The notes under the pieces are model-generated. The model made no database searches. It saw only the letters and a list, made by a program, of their open reading frames with translations, and had not been told where the DNA came from. A stretch of 64,000 bases of DNA, taken from NCBI RefSeq assembly GCF_003259335.1, contig NZ_QLLL01000011.1, forward strand, positions 100,593-164,592. The letters are read 5' to 3'. Source of the stretch: Chitinophaga skermanii. GTDB taxonomy: Bacteria > Bacteroidota > Bacteroidia > Chitinophagales > Chitinophagaceae. The position numbers and the translations under genes were made by a program. This document shows, piece after piece, positions 27,959-34,668 of the stretch; positions within the stretch are counted from its first letter, which is position 1, and every line of letters starts with the position of its first letter.

Positions 27959-28228
27959 ATGAACGATACAACACTACTTATACTTACTATACTGGCAGTA
28001 ATAGCAACCATTATTACTTGGGGAACTGGTATATATTTAAGAAGCCAATTAAAGAAAACAGAGAAAGAAATTGTACTCGAGACCATTGACTTTGAAGTAC
28101 AATTATTTGAAGATGTTTCTGTAAAAAAAGAAAACATCCTATTACGTAAAAAAGTAAGAGAACGTAAAGAGTATGAAATTGATAGTACGAATACAGGTAT
28201 TCAATATGAATATCTAAGTAGTATTTAA
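27959..28228 (+). CDS. Small single-pass membrane protein of the SecB-like cassette
   Basis: An 89-residue protein of unknown family: one N-terminal transmembrane helix (about residues 5-28, LLILTILAVIATIITWGTGI), then a charged cytoplasmic region rich in Lys and Glu (QLKKTEKEIVLETIDFE, VRERKEYEID). AT-rich like its neighbours. Spacing to the flanking genes is 6 and 24 bases. The topology resembles small holin-like, toxin-like or adaptor proteins, but nothing more specific can be said. Confidence 0.6.
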   Translation: MNDTTLLILTILAVIATIITWGTGIYLRSQLKKTEKEIVLETIDFEVQLFEDVSVKKENILLRKKVRERKEYEIDSTNTGIQYEYLSSI

Positions 28229-28252
28229 TGCTAATCGCAAATCTCAATAATA

Positions 28253-28672
28253 GTGCAAGAAAACATTAACTTCAAGATATTGGATATTCATCTTAATAAC
28301 CATTTGATAAATGTTCCAGAAGATTTTCAAATTAGCAAGGAAAGACTAAAATTCTCATTTGGGAATGAGATTAGTATTAATTCCTCAGAATCAACGCTCA
28401 CCACAAACATTACATACAAGTTTTTTCAAGGCGATCTAGAATTATTTATGATGCAAGTGAGAAACAAGTTTGCTGTTAAGGAGCTCTCTTTACTATTTTC
28501 TGATGGGAAAATCATTGATTATGATATTCTTAACTACTTAGTTTCATTGTCTGTTGATCACGCCCGTGGCATACAGTCCACATTAACTAAAGGGTACCCC
28601 ATTGAAAGATTATACATTCCTGCTATTCCAGACGAACTTATAACGAAACACACTATTCAAGCCACAATATAA
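28253..28672 (+). CDS. SecB-like chaperone-fold protein
   Basis: A 139-residue soluble protein with a GTG start; a nearby ATG overlapping the previous stop is in a frame that soon closes. The N-terminal half reads as beta strands (FKILDIHLNNHLINVPEDF, TNITYKFFQGDLELFMMQV). The C-terminal part, YLVSLSVDHARGIQSTL followed by TKGYPIERLYIPAIPDELI, follows the SecB pattern of a helix bearing (Y/T)-AR-x-x, a G-x-P turn and a LxPxxxxxL extended strand. SecB-like proteins bind unfolded polypeptides; several solitary ones guard toxins in toxin-antitoxin-chaperone systems. The assignment is by pattern only. AT-rich, third gene of a compact unit with two membrane proteins. Confidence 0.5.
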   Translation: MQENINFKILDIHLNNHLINVPEDFQISKERLKFSFGNEISINSSESTLTTNITYKFFQGDLELFMMQVRNKFAVKELSLLFSDGKIIDYDILNYLVSLSVDHARGIQSTLTKGYPIERLYIPAIPDELITKHTIQATI

Positions 28673-28760
28673 CTTAGAAGGATCACTTAAAAAATGAAAG
28701 CCTCCCCCAACAAGCAACCATTTCCCCCAAAATCTGTTAACCTAAGAAAGCAATCAATCC

Positions 28761-29012
28761 ATGCATCAATTCACACTCACGTTCGATCACGATAACAAAC
28801 ATTTTCTCGTACTCGTTACGCCAACTCCACATCATTACCATGCCGTCATCGATGAAGACCATGAAGTAACTTTCACCAAGAAAGAGGATGGATCTCTGGA
28901 TGTTGCCGATAGTAAACTAATCGAAAATCCATTGGCAACGGCTATTGCTACACGCATCTTGGAATATGTGAATGCCAATACCCGCGACGAGTCATTTACC
29001 AGCACACCCTGA
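28761..29012 (+). CDS. Small hypothetical protein
   Basis: An 83-residue protein, not recognised. It is His- and acidic-rich early on (TFDHDNKHF, PHHYHAVIDEDHE), contains a two-stranded beta pattern (VIDEDHEVTFTKKEDGSLDV) and a C-terminal helix (LATAIATRILEYVNAN). Codon use looks like that of the surrounding core genes, unlike the AT-rich cassette just upstream. It may belong to the kinase operon that follows at 29095, but this is inference. Confidence 0.55.
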   Translation: MHQFTLTFDHDNKHFLVLVTPTPHHYHAVIDEDHEVTFTKKEDGSLDVADSKLIENPLATAIATRILEYVNANTRDESFTSTP

Positions 29013-29094
29013 GTTATAAGAGAATTGGAATACCTACCAGTGGGTATTCATGGACCCGCAACTTATCCATAATTTGCCGGCGTATTTCCCTATT

Positions 29095-30951
29095 ATGATA
29101 AAGCGGCTACTACAGACCTGGATATGGATGCTTTTATTGGCAATCATTATCCCGGTGAAGACTTATTCCCAAACAGCTCCCTCGTTCTTTGTGCTGGAAG
29201 ATACCTCCCGGAATTTAACAGCCACGCAAGCATGGGCAGCATACAAGAGCGGGCAATTTAAGCCGCTACCGGGGGCTTTTATTAACCCTGGATTCACTTC
29301 CTCCGATTATTGGGTAGTACTACAAATGCCAGGCATAACCGCTAGCAACGATTCCGTGTTGGTGGTAGATAATGCCCATATCAACGAATTACTGTGGTAC
29401 AGTGTACAACACGATAGCCTTATACTACAAAGTACTACCGGCGATTTCCACCCGTTTTCACAGCGCCCCATTATTCACAATACTTTTGCTTTTCCCCTGC
29501 AACCCGCTACCGGGTTATACCTGCTGAAAATTGATAAACACTTCGAGTCTCTACAAGCACCGATGTTCCTCGTAAGCAGGGAAACATTGGCTACGCAAGC
29601 GGCACAGGAAGCGTTAGTGAACGGGTTATTAACGGGTATATTACTGTTGATTGTATTATTCGGTGTGTTTTTGTTTATTACAACGAAGGACAAAGTTTAT
29701 GGCTGGTACGCTATTTACGTGTGTATTATGATGCTGTGGATTTTATCGAATAAAGGCATTGGGTTCCGTTACCTATGGCCGAATTCCGAGTTTTTCCCCA
29801 GCCGTTCCCGCGCGGTATTCGCCATCTTCAACATCATCTTCTCCATACAATTCTTACAATCATTCTTACAACAATCCCGTAGCAGCAAGTTCTTCAAGCC
29901 ATTGAAGGTGCTTCAATTCGCTAGCATCGCCGTGGTGCTCGTTATGTTAGCGCCTATTGATTATACAGCTTTCGGCATGTACTCGTCTTATGTACAACGC
30001 TCTATGTCGGTGTTTACATTAATAATGGTGGTATTAGCAATGGGAAGCTTGATAGAAAGAATTATACAAGGCTACAAACCGGCACTGTTCTACCTAGTAG
30101 CGAACGTGGTATTGCTCGTGTTTGCTACAATGGAAAGCTTATACCATCTAGGAAAGGTGAGTTTACCTTTCTTGCTTGCGCACTTCGGGGTGTTTATAGG
30201 TTGTGTTATTGAAATGGTGATTATTATGTTTGGATTAACAACACGCTTCAATAGTTATCGCCGCGAAAGGGAAAACCTATTGGTGCAAATGAATGAACAA
30301 CAAAAAGCACTCACGGAAACAATTATCACAGTGCAAGAGAAGGAGCGAAAGGAATTGGCCGACCAGCTGCACGATGAAATTGGATCGATGTTGTCGTTAG
30401 CAAGCTTAAACCTAAGCGCTGTGCAAGAAAGTAAGCAGTTGAACGTGCTGGAGAAGAATGAAAAACTTGTGTCTACAGCAGGTATTGTACAACAAATTAC
30501 CAAAACTATTCGCAATATTAGTCACCAGTTAACACCCGTGGCGATTGAGAAATATGGGTTTAAGCACGCGGTGGAAGATTGGGTGATGATGGCAAATGCC
30601 TCTGGGAAAATTAATATAGAGTTAGTGATTGTAGGTTTTGAAAAACATCAATACAGTACTAACTTTCAGCACACGATTTATAGGATTATACAAGAGCTGT
30701 TACAGAACATTTTCAAGCATGCTGCCGCGGAAAACGTGATTTTACAGTTGATAGAACACGAAGATTTGATTACTATTATGGTGGAAGATAATGGAGTAGG
30801 CATCGATCAAACCCAAAGAAAGCAAAGCGGCCCGGGATTTTTGCGCAGCATCTATGCTAAAGTAAACTACCTCCAAGGCACAATGGAAGCAGAAAGTAGC
30901 GAAGGACAAGGTACCCTTATTAATATCGAAATTCCCATCCATCATTCATAA
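29095..30951 (+). CDS. 7TMR-DISM sensor histidine kinase
   Basis: A membrane sensor kinase of about 618 residues from the ATG at 29095, which begins a signal peptide (MIKRLLQTWIWMLLLAIIIP); an ATG at 29050 is also in frame. An extracellular 7TMR-DISM-type beta domain (about 30-170) precedes seven transmembrane helices (about 175-385). A coiled coil leads to the HisKA_3-like dimerisation helix ERKELADQLHDEIGSML with His near residue 425, then a HATPase with ELLQNIFKHA (N box) and VEDNGVGID (G1). The DISM type often senses carbohydrates or small ligands. The LuxR-type regulator 25 bases downstream is its partner. Confidence 0.92.
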   Translation: MIKRLLQTWIWMLLLAIIIPVKTYSQTAPSFFVLEDTSRNLTATQAWAAYKSGQFKPLPGAFINPGFTSSDYWVVLQMPGITASNDSVLVVDNAHINELLWYSVQHDSLILQSTTGDFHPFSQRPIIHNTFAFPLQPATGLYLLKIDKHFESLQAPMFLVSRETLATQAAQEALVNGLLTGILLLIVLFGVFLFITTKDKVYGWYAIYVCIMMLWILSNKGIGFRYLWPNSEFFPSRSRAVFAIFNIIFSIQFLQSFLQQSRSSKFFKPLKVLQFASIAVVLVMLAPIDYTAFGMYSSYVQRSMSVFTLIMVVLAMGSLIERIIQGYKPALFYLVANVVLLVFATMESLYHLGKVSLPFLLAHFGVFIGCVIEMVIIMFGLTTRFNSYRRERENLLVQMNEQQKALTETIITVQEKERKELADQLHDEIGSMLSLASLNLSAVQESKQLNVLEKNEKLVSTAGIVQQITKTIRNISHQLTPVAIEKYGFKHAVEDWVMMANASGKINIELVIVGFEKHQYSTNFQHTIYRIIQELLQNIFKHAAAENVILQLIEHEDLITIMVEDNGVGIDQTQRKQSGPGFLRSIYAKVNYLQGTMEAESSEGQGTLINIEIPIHHS

Positions 30952-30975
30952 ATCATCCAAAAAGAGAAGAAGAAT

Positions 30976-31608
30976 ATGCAAAGCCGCATCATTATAGCTG
31001 ATGATCACCAACTGTTAATAGATGGACTGATGGCCGTTCTTCGTGAAGAAGGCGCCTGGGAAATATTAGAACCGGTGAACAACGGGATGCAATTACTCGA
31101 TCGTTTAGCAAACACCCCGGTAGATCTCGTGCTACTGGATTTAAATATGCCACAGCTCGACGGCATAAAAACCCTCGGCCATTTAAAGCGCGAATTTCCC
31201 CAGGTGAAAATTCTCGTGATTACGAACTACAACCAGCCGCAACTGATGATGTCGGTAGAAGAACTAGGGGCTGATGGCTATATGTTGAAAAGTACATCGG
31301 CCACGGAATTGAAAAGCGCAATCCGTAAAATTCTACAAGGCGAGAAAATTTTCACACCGCTGCAAGAAGAACAAATCCCTATCGCATCTTACTTCCTCGA
31401 CGATTTCATGAAGAAATATCAACTCACGAAACGGGAAGTTGAAATCATTAAAATGATCAGCAGCGAGTTTACGTCGAAAGAAATTGGGCAACAATTATTC
31501 ATCAGTGAATTCACGGTGAATACGCATCGTAAGAACATTATGCGTAAGCTGGAAGTGAAGAACATGGCGGGTTTGATGAATTTTGCCCGGGTACATGGAC
31601 TGTGCTAA
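30976..31608 (+). CDS. LuxR/NarL-family response regulator
   Basis: 210 residues. The receiver domain has the acidic pair in IIADDHQ, phospho-acceptor Asp in LVLLDLNMPQLDG (about residue 55), switch Thr in VITNYN and Lys in YMLKSTSA. The GerE helix-turn-helix follows: LTKREVEIIKMISSEFTSKEI and FISEFTVNTHRKNIMRKL. It should bind DNA as a dimer when phosphorylated by the kinase immediately upstream. Target genes are not evident nearby. Confidence 0.95.
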   Translation: MQSRIIIADDHQLLIDGLMAVLREEGAWEILEPVNNGMQLLDRLANTPVDLVLLDLNMPQLDGIKTLGHLKREFPQVKILVITNYNQPQLMMSVEELGADGYMLKSTSATELKSAIRKILQGEKIFTPLQEEQIPIASYFLDDFMKKYQLTKREVEIIKMISSEFTSKEIGQQLFISEFTVNTHRKNIMRKLEVKNMAGLMNFARVHGLC

Positions 31609-31640
31609 TCTCCCCACAAAATTAGGCTATGTTGTAGGTG

Positions 31641-31670
31641 CTATAAATACCGCGAACTGGGTATTTATAG
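31641..31670. repeat. Perfect 11-bp inverted repeat
   Basis: CTATAAATACC pairs with GGTATTTATAG around GCGAACTG, 32 bases after the regulator stop. No T run follows. It may stabilise the mRNA 3 prime end. Confidence 0.5.
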
Positions 31671-31781
31671 GCGCTTGCAGGCGAAATATACCAACTATTA
31701 AGTATTGGTACAGGCTGGCTGCATGGGTATTTTCGCCCTGTTTAACCAACGGAAATTTAACAAGGTTAAGTATGGATGGAG

Positions 31782-31800
31782 GCCTCTACTGTGTAGGGGC
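31782..31800 (+). terminator. CTCTAC-type hairpin
   Basis: GCCTCTAC pairs with GTAGGGGC around TGT, followed by TTCTTGATT. Weak as a terminator but shares the recurrent core. Confidence 0.45.
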
Positions 31801-31855
31801 TTCTTGATTATCATAAGAATATTTCGAGTGCAGAAGCAATCACTCGGATGCGTGT

Positions 31856-31889
31856 AAAAAGCCGTCTCTACTACTGGAGATGGCTTTTT
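31856..31889 (+). terminator. Terminator with CTCTAC-type core
   Basis: AAAAAGCCGTCTC pairs with GAGATGGCTTTTT (one G-T wobble), T run at the end. A smaller hairpin, CGAGTG/CACTCG, lies just before it at 31825-31846. Confidence 0.8.
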
Positions 31890-31972
31890 TTTGCGAAAGA
31901 TGAACAACAAGTCAAAGAGCTTACAGGTCTGTTACTTGAAGGTAAGCAGGGTGCGTGAAGTAAAAAAGCGGC

Positions 31973-32082
31973 GTGCCGGAAAGTGCCGGTTTTGACCGGT
32001 TTTGACCGGTTTATGCCGCTTTATGCCGGAAAATGCCGGAAAGTGCCGTTTTCTGCCGGTTTTTGCCGGAAAATGCCGGTTT
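31973..32082. repeat. 10-bp tandem array, unit ATGCCGGAAA / TTGCCGGTTT
   Basis: Eleven exact 10-base units all centred on GCCGG or ACCGG: GTGCCGGAAA, GTGCCGGTTT, TGACCGGTTT twice, ATGCCGCTTT, ATGCCGGAAA twice, GTGCCGTTTT, CTGCCGGTTT, TTGCCGGAAA, ATGCCGGTTT. The alternating AAA/TTT flanks make many units near-palindromes. Confidence 0.92.
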
Positions 32083-32137
32083 TAGATGTGAATAACTTGG
32101 AAAGTACTGCGCTGAACCCCAGGTTTTACAAGGTGCA

Positions 32138-32236
32138 TGTCGGCAAAATGTCGACAAAAGGCTTACTAAGTGTCGACAAACACTGGGGGTTTGTCGGTGA
32201 AATGTCGGAGAAGAGTCGGAGAGTTGTCGGTGAAGG
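32138..32236. repeat. 11-bp tandem array, unit TGTCGGnAAAA-like
   Basis: About nine units, mostly 11 bases: TGTCGGCAAAA, TGTCGACAAAA, a diverged unit, TGTCGACAAAC, a diverged unit, GTCGGTGAAA, TGTCGGAGAAG, AGTCGGAGAGT, TGTCGGTGAAG. Confidence 0.8.
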
Positions 32237-32387
32237 GCTTACTTTTACTGGGTTTGTTTCGGTAAAGCTTTGATTATAAATTGATTTTATAGAAGATCGG
32301 TAAAATGGAAGGGGGATACTGGGAAAAGAGGGTTGTATTTGAGATGATTAGAGAGAATAGATGTAAGTACCTAAAGGGTTTGCATAA

Positions 32388-32414
32388 AAAAGCTCCTGGT
32401 CATCCAGGAGCTTT
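32388..32414 (-). terminator. Terminator of obgE
   Basis: AAAGCTCCTGG pairs with CCAGGAGCTTT around TCAT. Read leftward, T residues follow. It lies just past the obgE stop. Confidence 0.88.
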
Positions 32415-32420
32415 GTATAA

Positions 32421-33653
32421 TTATTTTCTTTTATCAAAGTCGGGATCAATGTCCAAACCATCGAAATCGGATAAATCGATATTGTCGTAATCAATGTCTT
32501 CATCATCATCGTCGTCACGGTCGTTGATGTCTCGATCGTTTTCATCCTCTTCGAAATCTTCGTCATCGAAATCAAGTTCATCATCGTAATTGATTTCGCC
32601 GGTAGGTGCCATGGCATAGAATTCTTCGTCGAATACGGTTTTAAGCGTATGTGAATTTTCTTCTGCCACGATGGCTTCCCAGATCTTATCTTTTAGTTCG
32701 GATAAGCCTTGGTTGAGAACTGAAGAGATAAAGATCAATGGTACATCTTGCGGCAATTCGGCCCTGATGGCTTCTTTGAGTTCATCGTCGAGCATATCGC
32801 TTTTACTAACGGCGATGAGGTATTGTTTATCCAGTAATTCTGGGTTGTACTGTTGTAATTCATTCGCCAATATGCGGAACTCTTTCATGTGATCGTCGCT
32901 ATCGGCTGGGATCACGAAAAGTAGTACAGAGTTTCGTTCGATATGGCGTAAGAAGCGGTGACCGAGGCCACGGCCTTCGTGGGCGCCTTCGATAATACCT
33001 GGTAAATCGGCCATACAGAACGAGCGGTTATCGCGGTATTCTACGATGCCGAGTTGTGGTGTAAGCGTGGTGAATGCGTAATTGGCGATTTTGGGTTTTG
33101 CTGCCGTGATGGTAGATAAAAGGGTTGACTTACCCGCGTTAGGGAAGCCCACTAAACCTACGTCAGCCAAGATTTTTAGTTCAATACGCTTCCAGCCTTC
33201 GATGCCTGGCATACCGGGTTGTGCATATTCCGGTGTTTGATTGGTAGCACTTTTGAAATAAGCGTTACCTCTACCACCTTGGCCACCTGGCATCCAAATA
33301 ATCTCCTGGCCATCGTGTAAGATTTCAGCTTCCACTTCGCCTGTTTCTTCGTCGCGGGCAATTGTACCCAATGGTACTTCTATAATCACATCTTTACCAA
33401 AAGAGCCAGAGCTGTTATTACCGCTACCGCTGGTGCCATTTTCGGCAATCACGTTTTTGTACCAACGTAAGTGAAGGAGGGTCCACAATTGTCGATTACC
33501 CCTGAGAATGACGTGGCCACCACGACCGCCATCACCACCATCGGGGCCGGCTTGGGCATTGAATTTTGTGCGCATGAAGTGCATACTTCCGGCGCCGCCC
33601 TTGCCCGATTTGGCGTAAATACGAATATAATCTACAAAGTTCCCTTTCTCCAT
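32421..33653 (-). CDS. obgE: GTPase Obg/CgtA
   Basis: A ribosome-assembly and stress GTPase. 410 residues: the glycine-rich OBG fold (about 1-158) with GGDGGRGGH and GKDVIIEVPLGT, then the G domain with G1 GFPNAGKST, switch region FTTLTPQLG and G3 DLPGIIEGAHEG. The G4 motif reads SKSD rather than NKxD. The C terminus (about 350-405) is an extremely acidic tail of Asp and Glu, ending DFDKRK. Such tails are common in the family but vary in length. adk lies upstream on the same strand, separated by a long hairpin. Confidence 0.97.
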   Translation of the reverse strand: MEKGNFVDYIRIYAKSGKGGAGSMHFMRTKFNAQAGPDGGDGGRGGHVILRGNRQLWTLLHLRWYKNVIAENGTSGSGNNSSGSFGKDVIIEVPLGTIARDEETGEVEAEILHDGQEIIWMPGGQGGRGNAYFKSATNQTPEYAQPGMPGIEGWKRIELKILADVGLVGFPNAGKSTLLSTITAAKPKIANYAFTTLTPQLGIVEYRDNRSFCMADLPGIIEGAHEGRGLGHRFLRHIERNSVLLFVIPADSDDHMKEFRILANELQQYNPELLDKQYLIAVSKSDMLDDELKEAIRAELPQDVPLIFISSVLNQGLSELKDKIWEAIVAEENSHTLKTVFDEEFYAMAPTGEINYDDELDFDDEDFEEDENDRDINDRDDDDDEDIDYDNIDLSDFDGLDIDPDFDKRK

Positions 33654-33675
33654 GTTTGATACAGAATATAAAAAT

Positions 33676-33735
33676 AAAACGCAAAGATCGGAAAGTTTAA
33701 GCAGTTACGTGCTTATTTCCCGCTCTTTGCGTTTT
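33676..33735 (-). terminator. Long nested hairpin between adk and obgE
   Basis: Outer stem AAAACGCAAAGA / TCTTTGCGTTTT (12 bp), then GGAAA/TTTCC, then TAAGCA/TGCTTA around GTTACG. Read leftward it ends in a T run. It would terminate or attenuate adk transcription before obgE. Confidence 0.7.
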
Positions 33736-33797
33736 AACAAGTATGGTAATATGCCCGGAAATATAAGCCGGGTATATGTTTTACGTAAAATTAGAGA

Positions 33798-34385
33798 TTA
33801 AACTCTTTCTGAAACCAGCTCGTCAATCTCTTTGCTCAGCAATTCAAAAGTGCTGTCAACAGTACCGTCGCCTTTCACTTTCTTGAATTTGCCGAATTTA
33901 CCGTAATGATCCGCTACTGGCGCCGTTTTGTTGTGATACTCAACGATACGTGCTTTTACCACACCTTCGTTTGCATCATCGGTACGACCAGAAGTCAAAC
34001 CACGGTTTAATAACCTGCGCACTAATTCATCTTCAGGAACTTCCAATGATAACACCATTGAAATAGCTGTTTTCTTTAATGCGAGTAATTTATCTAAAGC
34101 TTCTGCTTGCGCTGTTGTACGTGGAAAACCATCGAAAATAAAGCCTTTCGCCTCAGGATTAGCATCCAATTTAGTGCTAATCATACCAATCACAACTTCA
34201 TCTGGTACCAATGCACCTTGATCGATGAATTTCTTTGCTTCCAAACCCAAAGGAGTCTTTTCCGCTATTTCTGCACGCAATAAATCGCCAGTCGACAAGT
34301 GCAGTAAACCGTACTTGTCAATAATGTTAGCGCTTTGAGTGCCTTTACCACTGCCCGGAGGGCCAAATAATATAAGATTGACCAT
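33798..34385 (-). CDS. adk: Adenylate kinase
   Basis: Converts AMP + ATP to two ADP. 195 residues, the short form lacking the long zinc-finger LID. P-loop FGPPGSGKGTQ (residues 7-17), AMP-binding LSTGDLLRAEI, FDGFPRTTAQAEAL, and the R of GLTSGRTDD in the short LID region are present. The ATG at 34383-34385 starts directly on the first beta strand. A -7 promoter box lies 36 bases upstream. Confidence 0.97.
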   Translation of the reverse strand: MVNLILFGPPGSGKGTQSANIIDKYGLLHLSTGDLLRAEIAEKTPLGLEAKKFIDQGALVPDEVVIGMISTKLDANPEAKGFIFDGFPRTTAQAEALDKLLALKKTAISMVLSLEVPEDELVRRLLNRGLTSGRTDDANEGVVKARIVEYHNKTAPVADHYGKFGKFKKVKGDGTVDSTFELLSKEIDELVSERV

Positions 34386-34420
34386 GTGTTATTTTACTAA
34401 AACATACATTGCGTAGATTG

Positions 34421-34428
34421 CAAATATA
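34421..34428 (-). promoter_or_regulatory. adk promoter -7 element
   Basis: Minus strand reads TATATTTG, an exact TAnnTTTG, 36 bases before the adk start codon. The -33 element is not clear. Confidence 0.5.
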
Positions 34429-34668
34429 ACAAACAATTGAATGTATTGGTAATTAAAATTAAGATTGCTAAAAAAAAACCAACAAAAGGTTGGATTTTAT
34501 AAATATAATTCAAAAACTAAAGTGAAAACGTAGAACTTATTAAATATAAGCTTTAATTTCCAAGGAAACAAGACCTTAGTATAAGGATTTGGCATAATAC
34601 ATGAACGGTTATATAATGGTGTCGTATCTTACTAGTTCTAACTCAAAACTTTGTATGTTTAAGCTATG

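Larger units (their letters stand above)
31609..32420. other. Convergent gap with hairpins and two helical-period repeat arrays
   Basis: 812 bases between the LuxR regulator and obgE, without a convincing gene. It contains four hairpins (31641-31670, 31782-31800, 31825-31846, 31856-31889), a 10-bp GC-rich array (31973-32082), an 11-bp array (32138-32236) and the obgE terminator (32388-32414). A 96-codon frame over the arrays is a product of the repeats. Confidence 0.6.

Noticed and set aside
27551..28672. Prophage remnant or insertion sequence
   Set aside because: No integrase, transposase, flanking direct repeat or tRNA target was seen; only the base composition is unusual.
31983..32273. 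96-codon forward reading frame
   Set aside because: It is made of the 10- and 11-bp repeat arrays; the peptide has no fold pattern and the frame survives only because the repeats lack stops.
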